NCBI GenBank assembly: GCA_900554925.1
Contig: USJG01000016.1
Coordinates: forward strand, 1 to 25,828
Source of the DNA: an uncultured Lachnospiraceae bacterium
GTDB lineage: Bacteria; Bacillota; Clostridia; Lachnospirales; Lachnospiraceae
Direction: 5' to 3'
Length of the DNA stretch: 25,828 nucleotides
Shown piece by piece: positions 16,265 through 23,923 of this stretch. The translations under genes and the position numbers were made by a program. A model generated the notes under the pieces. It saw only the letters and a list, made by a program, of their open reading frames with translations. It was not told the origin of the DNA and made no database searches. Within the stretch, counting starts at the first letter, position 1; every line of letters starts with the position of its first letter.

Positions 16265-17236
16265 GTGGCATTAAACAACTCTCAATATGACGCAATCATG
16301 CGGGAATATGAAGACAGACAGATGAAAAACAGACATCTGCTAAAGGAACGTACCGCTGAAATTTATGCAAACGTAGATGGCTATCGTGAGCTTTGCGAGT
16401 CCATTGCGGCAATTTCCGTCTCTCAGGGCAAAAAGCTCTTAGAGGGTGATGAAAACGCTCTCCATGACCTTCACGCTTCCATTAAGAATCTTTCTTCCAT
16501 GAAAGAACAGCTTCTTACAGGCGCCGGTTATCCCAGGGACTACTTAGACCCTGTTTATGACTGTCCGGACTGTAAGGATACCGGTTATATCAATGGCGTT
16601 AAGTGCCATTGCTTTAAGCAGGCCATCATTGATCTTCTCTATGAGCAGTCCGGTATCCGGGAAATGCTTGAAAAAGAAAATTTCAGCAGCCTTTCTTATG
16701 AGTATTACGAAGGGGAATCTCTTGAACGCTTTCAAAATACTGTAAAGGAATGCAGAAACTTTATAAAAACTTTCGATTCAGACTACCATAATTTATTTTT
16801 TTATGGTACAGTGGGTACGGGTAAGTCCTTTCTATCCGGCTGCATTGCCAAAGAATTAATAGAAAGCGGTCATTCTGTTATCTATTTCAGTGCTTCCGGC
16901 CTTTTTGAAACTTTATCCAGAAATATGTTTGATTATAAGAACAAGGACGACGTCCTGCGTTTTCATGAAGACCTATATGGCTGCGATCTTCTCATTATTG
17001 ATGATCTGGGCACAGAATACACCAGCAACGTGGCTGTTTCCGTATTCTTTTCCCTTTTAAATGAGCGTCATCTTGGCCAAAAGTCCACTATTATCTCTAC
17101 GAATTTATCTTTGGAGGACTTGCGGAACCGATATTCAGACCGGGTATTTTCCCGGATCACCAATCAGTATACCATATGTAAATTTACCGGACCTGACATC
17201 CGGATGATTAAAAAAAGACTTCAAAACAGAAAGTGA
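16265..17236 (+). CDS. DnaC/DnaI-like replicative helicase loader ATPase
   Basis: This AAA+ ATPase would load the replicative helicase onto DNA. The 323-residue protein starts with GTG at 16265, supported by AAGGAG at 16251-16256 (8-base spacing). The N-terminal half has a possible zinc site: Cys100-x2-Cys103 followed by Cys114 and Cys116 with His115 between. DnaI of Bacillus also has an N-terminal zinc-binding domain. The ATPase core shows Walker A GTVGTGKS (about 180-187), Walker B LLIIDDLGTE (about 242) and a sensor-like STNLSLEDL. A DRVFSRI segment supplies arginine-finger candidates. An IstB-type transposition helper has the same core, but there is no transposase nearby and the DnaD-like partner is adjacent. 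Confidence 0.9.
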   Translation: MALNNSQYDAIMREYEDRQMKNRHLLKERTAEIYANVDGYRELCESIAAISVSQGKKLLEGDENALHDLHASIKNLSSMKEQLLTGAGYPRDYLDPVYDCPDCKDTGYINGVKCHCFKQAIIDLLYEQSGIREMLEKENFSSLSYEYYEGESLERFQNTVKECRNFIKTFDSDYHNLFFYGTVGTGKSFLSGCIAKELIESGHSVIYFSASGLFETLSRNMFDYKNKDDVLRFHEDLYGCDLLIIDDLGTEYTSNVAVSVFFSLLNERHLGQKSTIISTNLSLEDLRNRYSDRVFSRITNQYTICKFTGPDIRMIKKRLQNRK

Positions 17237-17245
17237 GGCACCTTT

Positions 17246-18436
17246 ATGGCTCAGCGTGAAGAAACTAGAAATTTGGAAACAATCCCTGTTGGTTCTCTTG
17301 GAATCATTCCTCTGGAAGGTTGCAGGGCCCTTGGCGAAAAAGTAAATGATTATCTGGTAAAATGGCGTACCGTCCGCGAAAGCGAACACAAAACAAGCCT
17401 GGCCTTTGCCGGTTATCAAAGAGATTCCTATATCTTAAAGGCTAAGGTTCCCCGTTTCGGTTCCGGGGAAGCAAAGGGAATGATCCTTGAATCTGTCCGG
17501 GGAACTGACTTATATCTGCTGGTGGATGTTGCCAACTACAGCTTAACCTATTCTCTCTGCGGACATGAAAATCACATGTCTCCCGATGATCACTATCAGG
17601 ATTTAAAGAGGATCATCGCTGCTGTAGGAGGAAAAGCAAGACGTATTACCGTTATCATGCCTTTTCTTTATGAAAGCAGACAACACAAGAGAACTGCCAG
17701 AGAATCTCTTGACTGTGCACTGGCATTACAGGAAATGGTTCATATGGGCGTGGACAATATCATTACCTTTGATGCCCACGATCCCAGAGTGCAGAACGCA
17801 ATTCCTTTGCACGGTTTTGAAACCGTTCAGCCAACTTATCAATTTATCAAGGGTCTCTTAAAGCATGTGACCGACCTTAAGATCGATTCTGACCACATGA
17901 TGGTGATCAGTCCCGACGAAGGCGGAATGGGACGCGCTATTTATATGGCTAATGTTCTTGGTCTGGATATGGGTATGTTCTATAAGAGAAGAGATTACAC
18001 CCGCGTGGTAAACGGACGCAATCCTATTGTTGCTCACGAATTTTTAGGTTCTTCGGTAGAAGGAAAGGATATGGTCATTATTGATGATATGATCTCCTCT
18101 GGCGAAAGCGTCCTGGAAGTTGCCACTGCCCTGAAGGAACGCAAGGCACGTAAAATCTTTATCTGTACCACCTTTGGATTATTTACAAACGGTCTGGATC
18201 GCTTTGATAAAGCCTATGAAAGCGGCATTATTGACAGGGTTCTTACTACCAATCTGATTTACCAGACGCCTGAGTTATTGAAACGGGAATGGTATATTGA
18301 TTGTGATATGAGCAAGTATATTGCTTATCTGATCGACACCTTAAACCATGACGCTTCCATCAGCGATCTGCTGAATCCCAACGAACGTATTCAGCAGGTA
18401 GTTGCCAAATACAAAAGAGGCGAAGTAATTGATTAA
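17246..18436 (+). CDS. prs: Ribose-phosphate pyrophosphokinase, long divergent form
   Basis: Prs makes PRPP from ribose 5-phosphate and ATP for nucleotide, histidine and NAD synthesis. The 396-residue product is longer than the roughly 315 residues typical of the enzyme. Recognisable blocks are MPFLYESRQHKR (equivalent to the ATP-binding RQ segment, about 134-147), FDAHDPRVQN (the DLH-type metal site), SPDEGGMGRA, and the PRPP loop IIDDMISSGES (about 278-288). The first 55 or so residues and several insertions differ from canonical Prs, and the usual DTAGT of the PRPP loop reads SSGES. Similar long forms occur in Lachnospiraceae as I recall. The start lies 9 bases after dnaI, whose stop overlaps the ribosome site TGAGG. 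Enzyme activity is likely but the form is atypical. Confidence 0.88.
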   Translation: MAQREETRNLETIPVGSLGIIPLEGCRALGEKVNDYLVKWRTVRESEHKTSLAFAGYQRDSYILKAKVPRFGSGEAKGMILESVRGTDLYLLVDVANYSLTYSLCGHENHMSPDDHYQDLKRIIAAVGGKARRITVIMPFLYESRQHKRTARESLDCALALQEMVHMGVDNIITFDAHDPRVQNAIPLHGFETVQPTYQFIKGLLKHVTDLKIDSDHMMVISPDEGGMGRAIYMANVLGLDMGMFYKRRDYTRVVNGRNPIVAHEFLGSSVEGKDMVIIDDMISSGESVLEVATALKERKARKIFICTTFGLFTNGLDRFDKAYESGIIDRVLTTNLIYQTPELLKREWYIDCDMSKYIAYLIDTLNHDASISDLLNPNERIQQVVAKYKRGEVID

Positions 18437-18454
18437 CAGCTTGCAGAAATTTTT

Positions 18455-18495
18455 AAGCCCTCTGGCCAGATGATGCTCCGGCCAGGGGGCTTTTT
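18455..18495 (+). terminator. Terminator of the dnaD-dnaI-prs operon
   Basis: The stem pairs AAGCCCTCTGGCC (18455-18467) with GGCCAGGGGGCTT (18480-18492), allowing a mismatch, and is followed by TTTTT. It begins 18 bases after the prs stop and faces a convergent gene. Confidence 0.85.
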
Positions 18496-18532
18496 ATCCT
18501 CTATCATTCAGTTGACAAAAAATTTGATCTCA

Positions 18533-20275
18533 TTAAAAACCTGCACCGGCCACCTGATACACATATAAGATATAGGGAGATGACTCATGGGTATAAGTAC
18601 CCGCCAATACAAGCCCTGCTTCTTTCTCATTGGTTAATTCTATCCTGGAAAAAATATATTCCCCTCCAAGGGCTTTAAAGGCCTCAGTATCAATATAAAT
18701 ATCATGATCCGTAACACTGTAGGAACGGGAAGCATTTACAATGGACAGATCTGTTCCCGAATACAGATAGGCTCTGGCTCCCCAGGTATCAAAATAATCT
18801 CTGCTCGCTTCCACTCTGTCTAAGGCAGGCGCGACCACCCTGCGGAAAGCTTCCTTGTAATCCTGAGAATAAAATCCAAGGTAACCGTCCAGGGTAGCGA
18901 TTCCATTATATTCCAATGTTGCCGGATAAAACCCGTATGCTGCCGACCACTGACCATTATAGTCAATATCTTTTTTGGCTTCCTCGAACAATTCCGCCGA
19001 ATAGAACTCTCCAAAGCTCAATTGATCTGTAGTTTTTCCTTTAAGCAGCTGATATGCCTGACTGTAACAGGTATGATACAGATCATTGTAACGTGTGCCG
19101 GAAAGTACAATGATCAACACTGCCAGCACTGCCAGCAGATTTGCAAGAGGCTTTAGCATTCTTATCCGGCTGTCATATAATCTCTTCAGAACCAGGAAAA
19201 ACGCCGCATACCAGATAAAAGGGCTGAAAAACACCGTTCTGTTAAACTGCCAGCCGGTTAAGGGCGGACAGATAGTCTCAATCAGCCTTCTAAAGTTCTC
19301 CCAATAATAAATACCATAAACCAGGCTGTTAAAAACCAGCACCAGCATCAGCAGATTATAGAGATCATGAAAAATTCCCCTGATATTTTTCTTTTTGATA
19401 TAGGAAGCATTCAGATAAATCAGGTAAATCACACATACGGGAAGCACCAGATAGGTATGCATGCTCTCTGCATGAAACATTCCTTCCGTGAACACTTCTC
19501 CTATGGTTCTGATGATTTCTCCCCCGGTATAGCTGCCTGCCTCCATAGTAGAACGGATCGTTACCTCATCGCTTAAAAGCATCATTCCAAACAGTCTGTA
19601 TTCACAGACAATGTATCCGGCCGACAGGATACAGATTGCAAGAAATATCCTTCCCGGGAAATGCCTGTCCTTTATCCAGAGCCAGATCAGCGCAATCACC
19701 ATATAGGCTAATATAAACAGTCCAAAATAAGAAAAATAGGACAACAGCGGATAAAAGAATAATGCCGCATACCATTTTGCAGAAGGTGAGGCGTATATTT
19801 TCCGCACCAGATAGATGACCAGCGGTATGGATGCGAAAGGAATCCCAAAGGTGGGGAAAACATTCAGCACCCCGTAAGCAAATCCCAAAAGACACACAAG
19901 AGGCTTATAGCTGTCATACTTTTCTCCATAGATGTCTTTGGCCAGAAGAATACTGGAAAACAGAGCAATTACAATTTTAAGAAGATACCCTGCAATATAG
20001 GCGGGATAAGCAGGCAGAAGCATATACAGCATTGTATACAGAGAAAATTCTGCCGGAAGGCTGTCTCTGCTGATTCCTCCCAAAAAAGGCACATCTGCTC
20101 CATGTGCCCAAAAAGTCCCCGTATTTTTCATCATTTGAAACTGGGGGATAAACAGATCAAGATTATCATGGACTGCTATGATACTGTTTTCGCCGCAGAC
20201 AGCAAACACAAGCCCTGCAAACAGAAGAAATCCGGCTATGATCACAAGATACCACTGTGAAATCAGCTTTTTCAA
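18533..20275 (-). CDS. Large polytopic membrane protein, DUF6044-like (possible GT-C/YfhO-type)
   Basis: This 580-residue protein has about ten hydrophobic segments in the first 390 residues, starting with a membrane helix at about 8-28. Short loops include an early extracytoplasmic segment with HDNLDLFIPQ. A C-terminal soluble region of about 190 residues follows and would lie outside the cell. This architecture resembles YfhO or GT-C membrane glycosyltransferases. I believe it corresponds to DUF6044, though I cannot verify this. Its start overlaps the stop of the upstream GT2 gene by 4 bases (ATGA). The GT2 protein could therefore supply a polyprenyl-phosphate-linked sugar that this protein transfers to an envelope polymer. 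That function is inference from context. Confidence 0.75.
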   Translation of the reverse strand: MKKLISQWYLVIIAGFLLFAGLVFAVCGENSIIAVHDNLDLFIPQFQMMKNTGTFWAHGADVPFLGGISRDSLPAEFSLYTMLYMLLPAYPAYIAGYLLKIVIALFSSILLAKDIYGEKYDSYKPLVCLLGFAYGVLNVFPTFGIPFASIPLVIYLVRKIYASPSAKWYAALFFYPLLSYFSYFGLFILAYMVIALIWLWIKDRHFPGRIFLAICILSAGYIVCEYRLFGMMLLSDEVTIRSTMEAGSYTGGEIIRTIGEVFTEGMFHAESMHTYLVLPVCVIYLIYLNASYIKKKNIRGIFHDLYNLLMLVLVFNSLVYGIYYWENFRRLIETICPPLTGWQFNRTVFFSPFIWYAAFFLVLKRLYDSRIRMLKPLANLLAVLAVLIIVLSGTRYNDLYHTCYSQAYQLLKGKTTDQLSFGEFYSAELFEEAKKDIDYNGQWSAAYGFYPATLEYNGIATLDGYLGFYSQDYKEAFRRVVAPALDRVEASRDYFDTWGARAYLYSGTDLSIVNASRSYSVTDHDIYIDTEAFKALGGEYIFSRIELTNEKEAGLVLAGTYTHESSPYILYVYQVAGAGF

Positions 20276-21231
20276 TGCTCTTCCCCCTTATCCGCCTGCC
20301 TGTTTCGTCTTTCCTTTTCGCAGACCAGTGTAAAACGATATTCAAAATCCCTGCGGTTCTTCATGGCCATATTTGAGAGGATCAGTCCGGCAAAGAAGGA
20401 TTGAATTGCCGCCATCATCACAAAACCACATACGATCAGTGTAGGAAATTTTAATACCAGCCCTGTTTTTAAATATTCCATCAGCACCGGTATGAAGAAA
20501 ATTACTGCGGCAGCCGCTAAAAGCAGCGCTAAAATACTGAAAAAACCAAAAGGCTTATAATCCCGGTAAAGCCTGAAAACAGTTCCCAGCACCTTAAAAC
20601 CGTCAGAATAAGTATTTAGCTTGGACACACTTCCCTCCGGCCTGTCTCTGTATTCCACCACCACATTGTCGATCTGCATATGATTATAAACTGCGTGAAT
20701 AGTCATCTCGGTTTCAATTTCAAATCCCTTAGAAAGTATGGGGAAGGTTTTCACAAAGCCATAGCTGAATGCCCGAAAGCCCGTCATAATATCTTTCACT
20801 TCACAGGCAAATAAATGATTAATGCTGGCTCTCACCAGAGAGTTTCCCATATTGTGAAAGGGCCGCTTATTTTCCTCAAAGTAAGTGGAGGAAAGGCGGT
20901 CGCCTACGACCATGTCCGCGTTGTGATAAAGAACCTTGTCCACCATTTCCGGCGCAAATTCCATAGGATAGGTGTCATCGCCATCCACCATAATGTAACA
21001 CTGGGCTTCTATTTCCCGGAACATCCGCCTGATGACATTTCCCTTTCCCTGCATATATTCATGACGAACCACCGCTCCTTCTTCTTTGGCAATAAGTGCG
21101 GTGCGGTCCGTAGAATTATTGTCATATACATAGATCACTGCTTCAGGAAGGGCAGCGCGGCTGTCCTTTATCACCTTTGCAATTGTTTTTTCTTCATTAT
21201 AACAGGGAATCAAGACTGCTATCTTATCCAT
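20272..21231 (-). CDS. GT2 family glycosyltransferase with two C-terminal membrane helices (DPM1/GtrB type)
   Basis: The catalytic GT-A domain starts with PCYNEEKTI (residues 9-17) and shows the nucleotide-sugar block YDNNSTDRT. The metal-binding DGDD is at 83-86, followed by DIMTGFRAFS. Two membrane helices follow at about 229-252 and 262-287, with a basic C-terminal tail in the cytoplasm. At 319 residues this is the layout of polyprenyl-phosphate glycosyltransferases (dolichol-phosphate-mannose synthase and GtrB/YkoT relatives), which load a sugar onto undecaprenyl phosphate. The sugar is unknown. The ribosome site AGAGGA lies 8 bases before the ATG. The gene is coupled to the downstream polytopic membrane protein through a 4-base overlap. 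Confidence 0.9.
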   Translation of the reverse strand: MDKIAVLIPCYNEEKTIAKVIKDSRAALPEAVIYVYDNNSTDRTALIAKEEGAVVRHEYMQGKGNVIRRMFREIEAQCYIMVDGDDTYPMEFAPEMVDKVLYHNADMVVGDRLSSTYFEENKRPFHNMGNSLVRASINHLFACEVKDIMTGFRAFSYGFVKTFPILSKGFEIETEMTIHAVYNHMQIDNVVVEYRDRPEGSVSKLNTYSDGFKVLGTVFRLYRDYKPFGFFSILALLLAAAAVIFFIPVLMEYLKTGLVLKFPTLIVCGFVMMAAIQSFFAGLILSNMAMKNRRDFEYRFTLVCEKERRNRQADKGEEH

Positions 21232-21277
21232 AGGGAGGATCCTCTTTTCCTTTTTGTTTCAGTATGCTTCTTTTGCT

Positions 21278-21306
21278 ATTTTATCAGAGTTTCCAGGGGA
21301 AGTCCA
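21278..21306 (-). promoter_or_regulatory. Possible promoter of the GT2-membrane protein pair
   Basis: On the minus strand, -35 TGGACT (complement of 21301-21306) and -10 TAAAAT (complement of 21278-21283) are 17 bases apart, matching 4 and 5 of 6 consensus bases. It lies between the gene start and the palindromic repeat. Confidence 0.4.
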
Positions 21307-21325
21307 GTTATACATAGGGAAGCCG

Positions 21326-21650
21326 CCTATATAGGGTTCGGGTGTCAAAGGGTGCTTTTAGAAAGTGGCCTGGCAGATTGTACAAACCAAATTGCACGCT
21401 ATCAGCTTCGGAAAATGGATTTTCTAAATGTTCTGGGAAAGAAAGTCTTACCGGACGCAACCATCCGCAATTCGCCATCCAGGCTCACAGCGGACTTTTC
21501 GGGACATCCATGTCCCAAAATTGCTGCGCTCCCTAAGACCATTAAGAAAATCTCATTTTCCTGCGCAATGACAGCTTAGCAATTTCTTTTGTGCAATCTT
21601 CTGATTCCAAATTTACCAGGCGCCGTTTGACACCCGAAACCTATATAAGG
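21326..21650. repeat. Long imperfect palindromic element (MITE-like), about 325 bp
   Basis: The two ends are inverted copies. The left end (21326-21349, starting CCTATATAGGG) matches the complement of 21626-21650 with one gap and one mismatch over about 24 bases. Similarity continues inward through further blocks: GATTGTACAAACCAAATTGC against GATTGCACAAAAGAAATTGC, and GGAAAATGGATTTTCT against GGAAAATGAGATTTTCT. The centre holds a separate hairpin, GGGACAT/ATGTCCC (21500-21515). The right arm is repeated at 1-110. No transposase is encoded and I found no target-site duplication. It could be a non-autonomous mobile element or a structured intergenic repeat. Confidence 0.75.
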
Positions 21651-21666
21651 AACGCTCTTTCTCATC

Positions 21667-21695
21667 TTGCCAAAACTATCCCCTTAAGCTATACT
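21667..21695 (+). promoter_or_regulatory. Promoter of plsC
   Basis: The -35 TTGCCA (21667-21672) and -10 TATACT (21690-21695) are 17 bases apart, each 5 of 6 to consensus. Additional TATAAT hexamers follow at 21705-21710 (preceded by TGC) and 21715-21720. The promoter begins 16 bases after the palindromic element ends. Confidence 0.65.
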
Positions 21696-21735
21696 TATAA
21701 ATGCTATAATTTACTATAATTTGGAGTGGAAACAA

Positions 21736-22476
21736 ATGATTCGATTAATTTTAGTTGCATCCTTCGTTGTTTTATTTTTAATTTTCAGTATTCCTCTTCT
21801 TATTGCTGAATGGATCATTGGCAAGTTCAACATGGAATTGAAAAATAAAAGCTCTCTGGCTATTGTAAACTGGGCATTCAGGGTATGCCTGTTCCTGGCC
21901 GGAACCACAGTTATTGTAAAAGGCGAGGAAAATGTGCCTAAGGACGAACCCGTACTATATATTGGAAATCACAGGAGCTATTTTGATATTCTGATCACCT
22001 ATGTTCGTGTTCCCCGTCCCACCGGCTATATTGCCAAAAAGGAAATGCTCAGGTGGCCGCTTTTAGTAAACTGGATGCGGAACCTTCACTGCCTGTTTTT
22101 GGACCGCAATGATGTCAAGCAGGGCCTTAAGATCATTCTGACCGCCATTGAGGAAGTAAAATCAGGGGTTTCCATCTGTATCTTCCCGGAAGGTACCAGA
22201 AACAGGGTGAATCATACATTCATGGAATTTCACGAAGGAAGCTTTAAGATTGCTTCTAAAACAGGATGTCCCATTATTCCCATGAGTATATACAATTCCG
22301 CTGATATTTTTGAAGATCATCTTCCCAAAATCAAAAAAACACGTGTTATTTTAGAATATGGAAAGCCTATTTACATCAAAGACCTGGCTAAGGAGGATCA
22401 GAAACGAATCGGCGCTTACACGAAAAATATCATTGAGGAAACTTACTTCAAAATTAAAGAAGAATTTGACAAATAA
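21736..22476 (+). CDS. plsC: 1-acyl-sn-glycerol-3-phosphate acyltransferase family protein
   Basis: This membrane-bound acyltransferase makes phosphatidic acid from lysophosphatidic acid in phospholipid synthesis. From ATG 21736 it has 246 residues. An N-terminal hydrophobic helix (about 3-29) and a second hydrophobic stretch (about 41-60) come first. The catalytic H-x4-D motif is NHRSYFD (His79, Asp84), and the substrate-binding FPEGTRNR is at 150-157. The ATG is preferred over TTG at 21721 because GGAG at 21723-21726 lies 9 bases before the ATG and inside the longer version. The gene is monocistronic, with its own promoter and a terminator shared with convergent murF. Other acyl acceptors are possible in this superfamily. 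Confidence 0.9.
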   Translation: MIRLILVASFVVLFLIFSIPLLIAEWIIGKFNMELKNKSSLAIVNWAFRVCLFLAGTTVIVKGEENVPKDEPVLYIGNHRSYFDILITYVRVPRPTGYIAKKEMLRWPLLVNWMRNLHCLFLDRNDVKQGLKIILTAIEEVKSGVSICIFPEGTRNRVNHTFMEFHEGSFKIASKTGCPIIPMSIYNSADIFEDHLPKIKKTRVILEYGKPIYIKDLAKEDQKRIGAYTKNIIEETYFKIKEEFDK

Positions 22477-22498
22477 AAAAACCTCTTACAAGCCAAAG

Positions 22499-22521
22499 GC
22501 CCTGCTTAAGCAGGGCTTTTT
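22499..22521. terminator. Compact terminator shared by convergent plsC and murF
   Basis: A perfect 7-base stem GCCCTGC/GCAGGGC (22499-22505, 22510-22516) with loop TTAA is followed by TTTTT on the + strand, ending plsC. The murF stop codon (complement of 22506-22508) lies in the loop, so the stem is also the last codons of murF. On the minus strand the hairpin is followed about 17 bases later by a 7-T run (complement of 22484-22490). Confidence 0.8.
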
Positions 22522-23894
22522 AAAAATTCTACTACTTTTTCAAATTCCATGCCATGAGAGGCCTTCACTAAAATACTGTCCCCCGGATGCAGGATTTTCT
22601 CTAACTGTCCCAGCATTTCCTCCCGCGTTTTAAAATAATATAGCTCTGTCCTGTTCCTTTCTGTCTGCATCTGCTGTTCTTTAAGGGCACTCTCATACAT
22701 AGCCCTGGAAAGCTCCCCTGTGCAAATCAGTACGTCGACGCCCTTCTTAACTGCATAGGCGCCGATCTCTCCATGCATCTCCTTTTCCTTATAGCCTAAC
22801 TCAAACATATCTCCTAAAACTGCCGCTTTTCTGCCAAGGGCCATCATAAGCAGATCAATGGCCGCTTTCATTGATACGGGATTGGCATTGTAGCAGTCAT
22901 CAATGATGGTAAGGGAGGGCAGCGAAATCACATGACTTCTTCCACCTACCGCCTGTACCCTGCCAATGCCCTTTTGAATCTGCAAGCTGGATAATCCCAT
23001 GCATTTTCCCACAGCTGCCGCCGCCAAAGCATTGTAGATCATATGGGCTCCGGGAAGAGGGATTTCTACCGGAAACACCTCCAAATCCATATGGATCACT
23101 GCCTCTGAGCCTAAAAGCCCTTTATTCATAACACCGGAGGCAAATACCTCATTGGATGGGTTCAGGCCAAAATGTACCGGCTCGTGGCTTCCCTTTGCTT
23201 TTATTTTTATCAGCATATCGTCGTCGCCATTTACAAAAATATGCCCCTGGGGATTCATAAAATCAAATATTTCAGATTTTGCCTTTAAAATCCCCTCCCG
23301 TGTCCCCAGATTTTCCAGATGGCACTGGCCAATATTAGTTATGACACAGATGTCGGGTCTGGCGATCCTGCTTAACCTGTGCATTTCTCCAAAATCACTG
23401 ATTCCCATTTCCAGCACCGCCGCCTGGTGTTCGTATCTGATCCGCAAAACCGTAAGCGGCAGCCCGATCTCATTATTAAAATTCCCTTCTGTCTTAAGCA
23501 CCCGGAATCCTTCCGAGACAACTGATGCTATCATTTCTTTGGTGCTGGTCTTTCCCACGCTCCCCGTAATTCCTATTACCGGAATGGAAAGCTGTTTTCT
23601 GTAAAACTCCGCGATTTCCTTGAGTGCCTGAAAAGAGTCCTCTACCAGAATATAGGGCACCCCGCAATCCTCAGGTTCCCTCTCACAAACTATGGCAAGG
23701 GCACCCTCTTTCGCTGCCTGACCAATGAAATCATGGCCGTCGACCCGCTCTCCCCTGGTTGCAATAAAAACACCGCCCTTTTCCATCTTCCTGGAGTCAA
23801 TCACCACACAGGCAGCCTCCGCACTGTTTCCCTTATCTCCGCAAAGCCTTCCCTTACAGGCTTTGGCGATATTATAAATTGTCATATTCTTCAC
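22506..23894 (-). CDS. murF: UDP-N-acetylmuramoyl-tripeptide--D-alanyl-D-alanine ligase
   Basis: MurF attaches the D-Ala-D-Ala dipeptide made by Ddl to UDP-MurNAc-tripeptide, completing the cytoplasmic peptidoglycan precursor. The 462-residue protein shows the MurF N-terminal domain with SRKMEKGGVFIATRGERVDGHDF (split here: SRKMEKGGVF and IATRGERVDGHDF, about 34-55). The P-loop is GITGSVGKTSTKE (108-120), with TEGNFNNEIGLPLT, MGISDFGEM and the C-terminal IDDCYNANPVSMKAA. The GTG at 23894 is a good start, because GAGGG lies 8 bases upstream; the next ATG (23885) has no suitable site. It follows ddl by 29 bases, so enzyme and substrate-making partner are cotranscribed. Confidence 0.97.
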   Translation of the reverse strand: MKNMTIYNIAKACKGRLCGDKGNSAEAACVVIDSRKMEKGGVFIATRGERVDGHDFIGQAAKEGALAIVCEREPEDCGVPYILVEDSFQALKEIAEFYRKQLSIPVIGITGSVGKTSTKEMIASVVSEGFRVLKTEGNFNNEIGLPLTVLRIRYEHQAAVLEMGISDFGEMHRLSRIARPDICVITNIGQCHLENLGTREGILKAKSEIFDFMNPQGHIFVNGDDDMLIKIKAKGSHEPVHFGLNPSNEVFASGVMNKGLLGSEAVIHMDLEVFPVEIPLPGAHMIYNALAAAAVGKCMGLSSLQIQKGIGRVQAVGGRSHVISLPSLTIIDDCYNANPVSMKAAIDLLMMALGRKAAVLGDMFELGYKEKEMHGEIGAYAVKKGVDVLICTGELSRAMYESALKEQQMQTERNRTELYYFKTREEMLGQLEKILHPGDSILVKASHGMEFEKVVEFLKSPA

Positions 23895-23923
23895 GTGTTA
23901 TGCCCTCAATATCATTTCTGTTA

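Noticed and set aside
16265..17236. IstB transposition helper of an IS21 element
   Set aside because: The ATPase core is shared, but there is no IstA-like transposase or terminal repeats. The neighbours are a DnaD-like gene and prs.
20815..21579. 254-codon open frame on + opposite the GT2 gene
   Set aside because: It is antisense to a clearly conserved glycosyltransferase and runs on into the palindromic repeat. Its translation has no recognisable domain.
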